From Chrysochromulina parva (Eukaryota; Haptophyta; Prymnesiales; Chrysochromulinaceae), in the NCBI GenBank assembly GCA_002887195.1, contig PJAB01000539.1:1-24430 (forward strand): a stretch of DNA of 24,430 nucleotides, read 5' to 3'. Shown here one piece after another: positions 23,664 through 24,430 of this stretch. A model generated the notes under the pieces. That model was not told the origin of the DNA. It saw nothing but the letters and a program-made list of their open reading frames with translations, and did no database searches. Both the position numbers and the translations under genes were made by a program. Each line of letters starts with the position of its first letter. The first letter of the stretch is position 1.

Positions 23664-24430
23664 ACTCTGCTGCAGATCGCGTCCAGCATAAGAGGCGCGA
23701 GAGCAACGAGCACGAGAGCGCTCACGAGAGCGCGAGTTGCCAAGTTCCCTGCCAACCGGTCCCCCTCACCGAAACGACGTGGGGCGGGGCGAGGCTGGGC
23801 CGGACATGTACGCTTTTCATGTACGCCTGTGGTCTCTCGTGGTGTGGACACGTATCGAGGTGCGCGCCCGGCGCTAGCGTGCAGTGAGGTGTATACTCCA
23901 CCCGGTTGTGGTAACCTGGTCCTGGATACCGAGGGAGATAGACGTCGCTGGGAGCGCGGCTTTGTGTAGATCTCATCTCGGGACTAGGCGCAAACTATGC
24001 TTGACCAGAGGGAGGTCCAGGTCGAGAGGCAGGGAGGGGTTTGGGTTACCCGTTTGTCGAACCCGTTTGCGAGTTGATTTGAGCTCGGGGGGGAACAGGG
24101 CGAGGGAGTAACTGTAGACTAACTGCCGAAAAGTCCCCCCACCCCGAGACCGCGAACCGGCGCGACACCACATCAGTGCGCACACCTGTACGAAGGGAGT
24201 GTCTGTGAATGAGTCCATTTCACTCGATTTGAGTCCATCGGAACTCTCGTTCGCTTTGTCTCGCCGCTATCGAACGAAGGCTTCGAAGCGTCAGCGCCTC
24301 TGGTGGCGCGGCGACGCAGCAAATCGCCCGCCGACGCGCGCCCCGGCCGGCCGCGAGCCCACCGACGCGCGCCATAGCCGGCGCGCGCGCGCGCGCAGTC
24401 ACCATGGCCACCGTGCGGCCACCGTAACAC
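23664..24430. other. Window-edge stretch, no supported gene
   Basis: 767 bases after the REI1-like stop. Open frames are short, overlapping and Arg-rich, as expected from random frames in this composition. Near the end there is a GC alternation (about 24379-24395, gcgcgcgcgcgcgcg) that could adopt Z-form DNA. I find no tRNA-like cloverleaf, transposon end or recognisable protein. A gene entering from the right edge on the minus strand is possible but has no support. Confidence 0.45.

Noticed and set aside
24379..24395. GC alternation as an origin or functional element
   Set aside because: A short gcgc run in GC-rich DNA is common; no associated structure or gene supports a function.
1..24430. 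tRNA, rRNA, transposase, integrase or viral genes
   Set aside because: I looked for cloverleaf signatures, terminal inverted repeats and familiar protein motifs in the gaps and found none that I could support by eye.

Overview
The window looks like nuclear DNA from a compact, GC-rich eukaryotic microalga. Evidence for a eukaryote is spliceosomal GT-AG introns, a splicing factor (SF3A1), a ribosome-biogenesis factor of the REI1/ZNF622 family, alkaline ceramidase and UBA-UAS-UBX genes. Evidence for an alga with a complex (secondary) plastid is a nuclear CCB1 gene (cytochrome b6f haem attachment) whose first exon encodes a signal-peptide-like leader with a Phe just after the probable cleavage site, then a Ser/Ala/Pro-rich stretch. 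Centriole or flagellum-type proteins (SFI1-like repeats, a CFAP97/Hemingway motif, a FAM194/ERICH6-like domain) suggest a flagellated cell. A haptophyte fits best, but that is inference from style and content, not a database match. I see no prokaryotic operon, phage, transposon, CRISPR array, rRNA or tRNA.

Layout, left to right: alkaline ceramidase (-) head-to-head with a 948-aa SFI1-like Trp-repeat protein (+); a two-exon, membrane-tailed C69 dipeptidase (+); a 53-aa single-span membrane protein (+) too short for ordinary gene calling; UBXN7-like p97 adaptor (-) head-to-head with a CFAP97-motif/HSL-type hydrolase fusion (+); three-exon CCB1 (-) head-to-head with a degenerate short-chain dehydrogenase (+); SF3A1 (-) head-to-head with a large TPR protein (+); FAM194/thioredoxin-like fusion (-) head-to-head with a REI1/ZNF622-like protein (+). 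The last 767 bases and the first 490 hold no gene I can support.

The architecture is regular. All five minus-strand genes are head-to-head with a plus-strand gene, with 132-232 bases between start codons, so shared bidirectional promoters are likely. The gaps between convergent genes are larger (317-1204 bases) and hold most of the palindromes and AT-rich sequence. The genes are housekeeping or cell-structure genes and do not form one pathway.

The most notable points are molecular oddities within recognisable families: a REI1/ZNF622 protein that kept its histidines but lost the zinc-binding cysteines of its fingers; a ciliary CFAP97 motif fused in one frame to an intact-looking hydrolase; a FAM194 domain fused to a thioredoxin fold with no CxxC; an SF3A1 that stops just before the ubiquitin-like domain; and an SDR without its Ser-Tyr-Lys catalytic residues. 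I do not see a convincing new multi-gene system.
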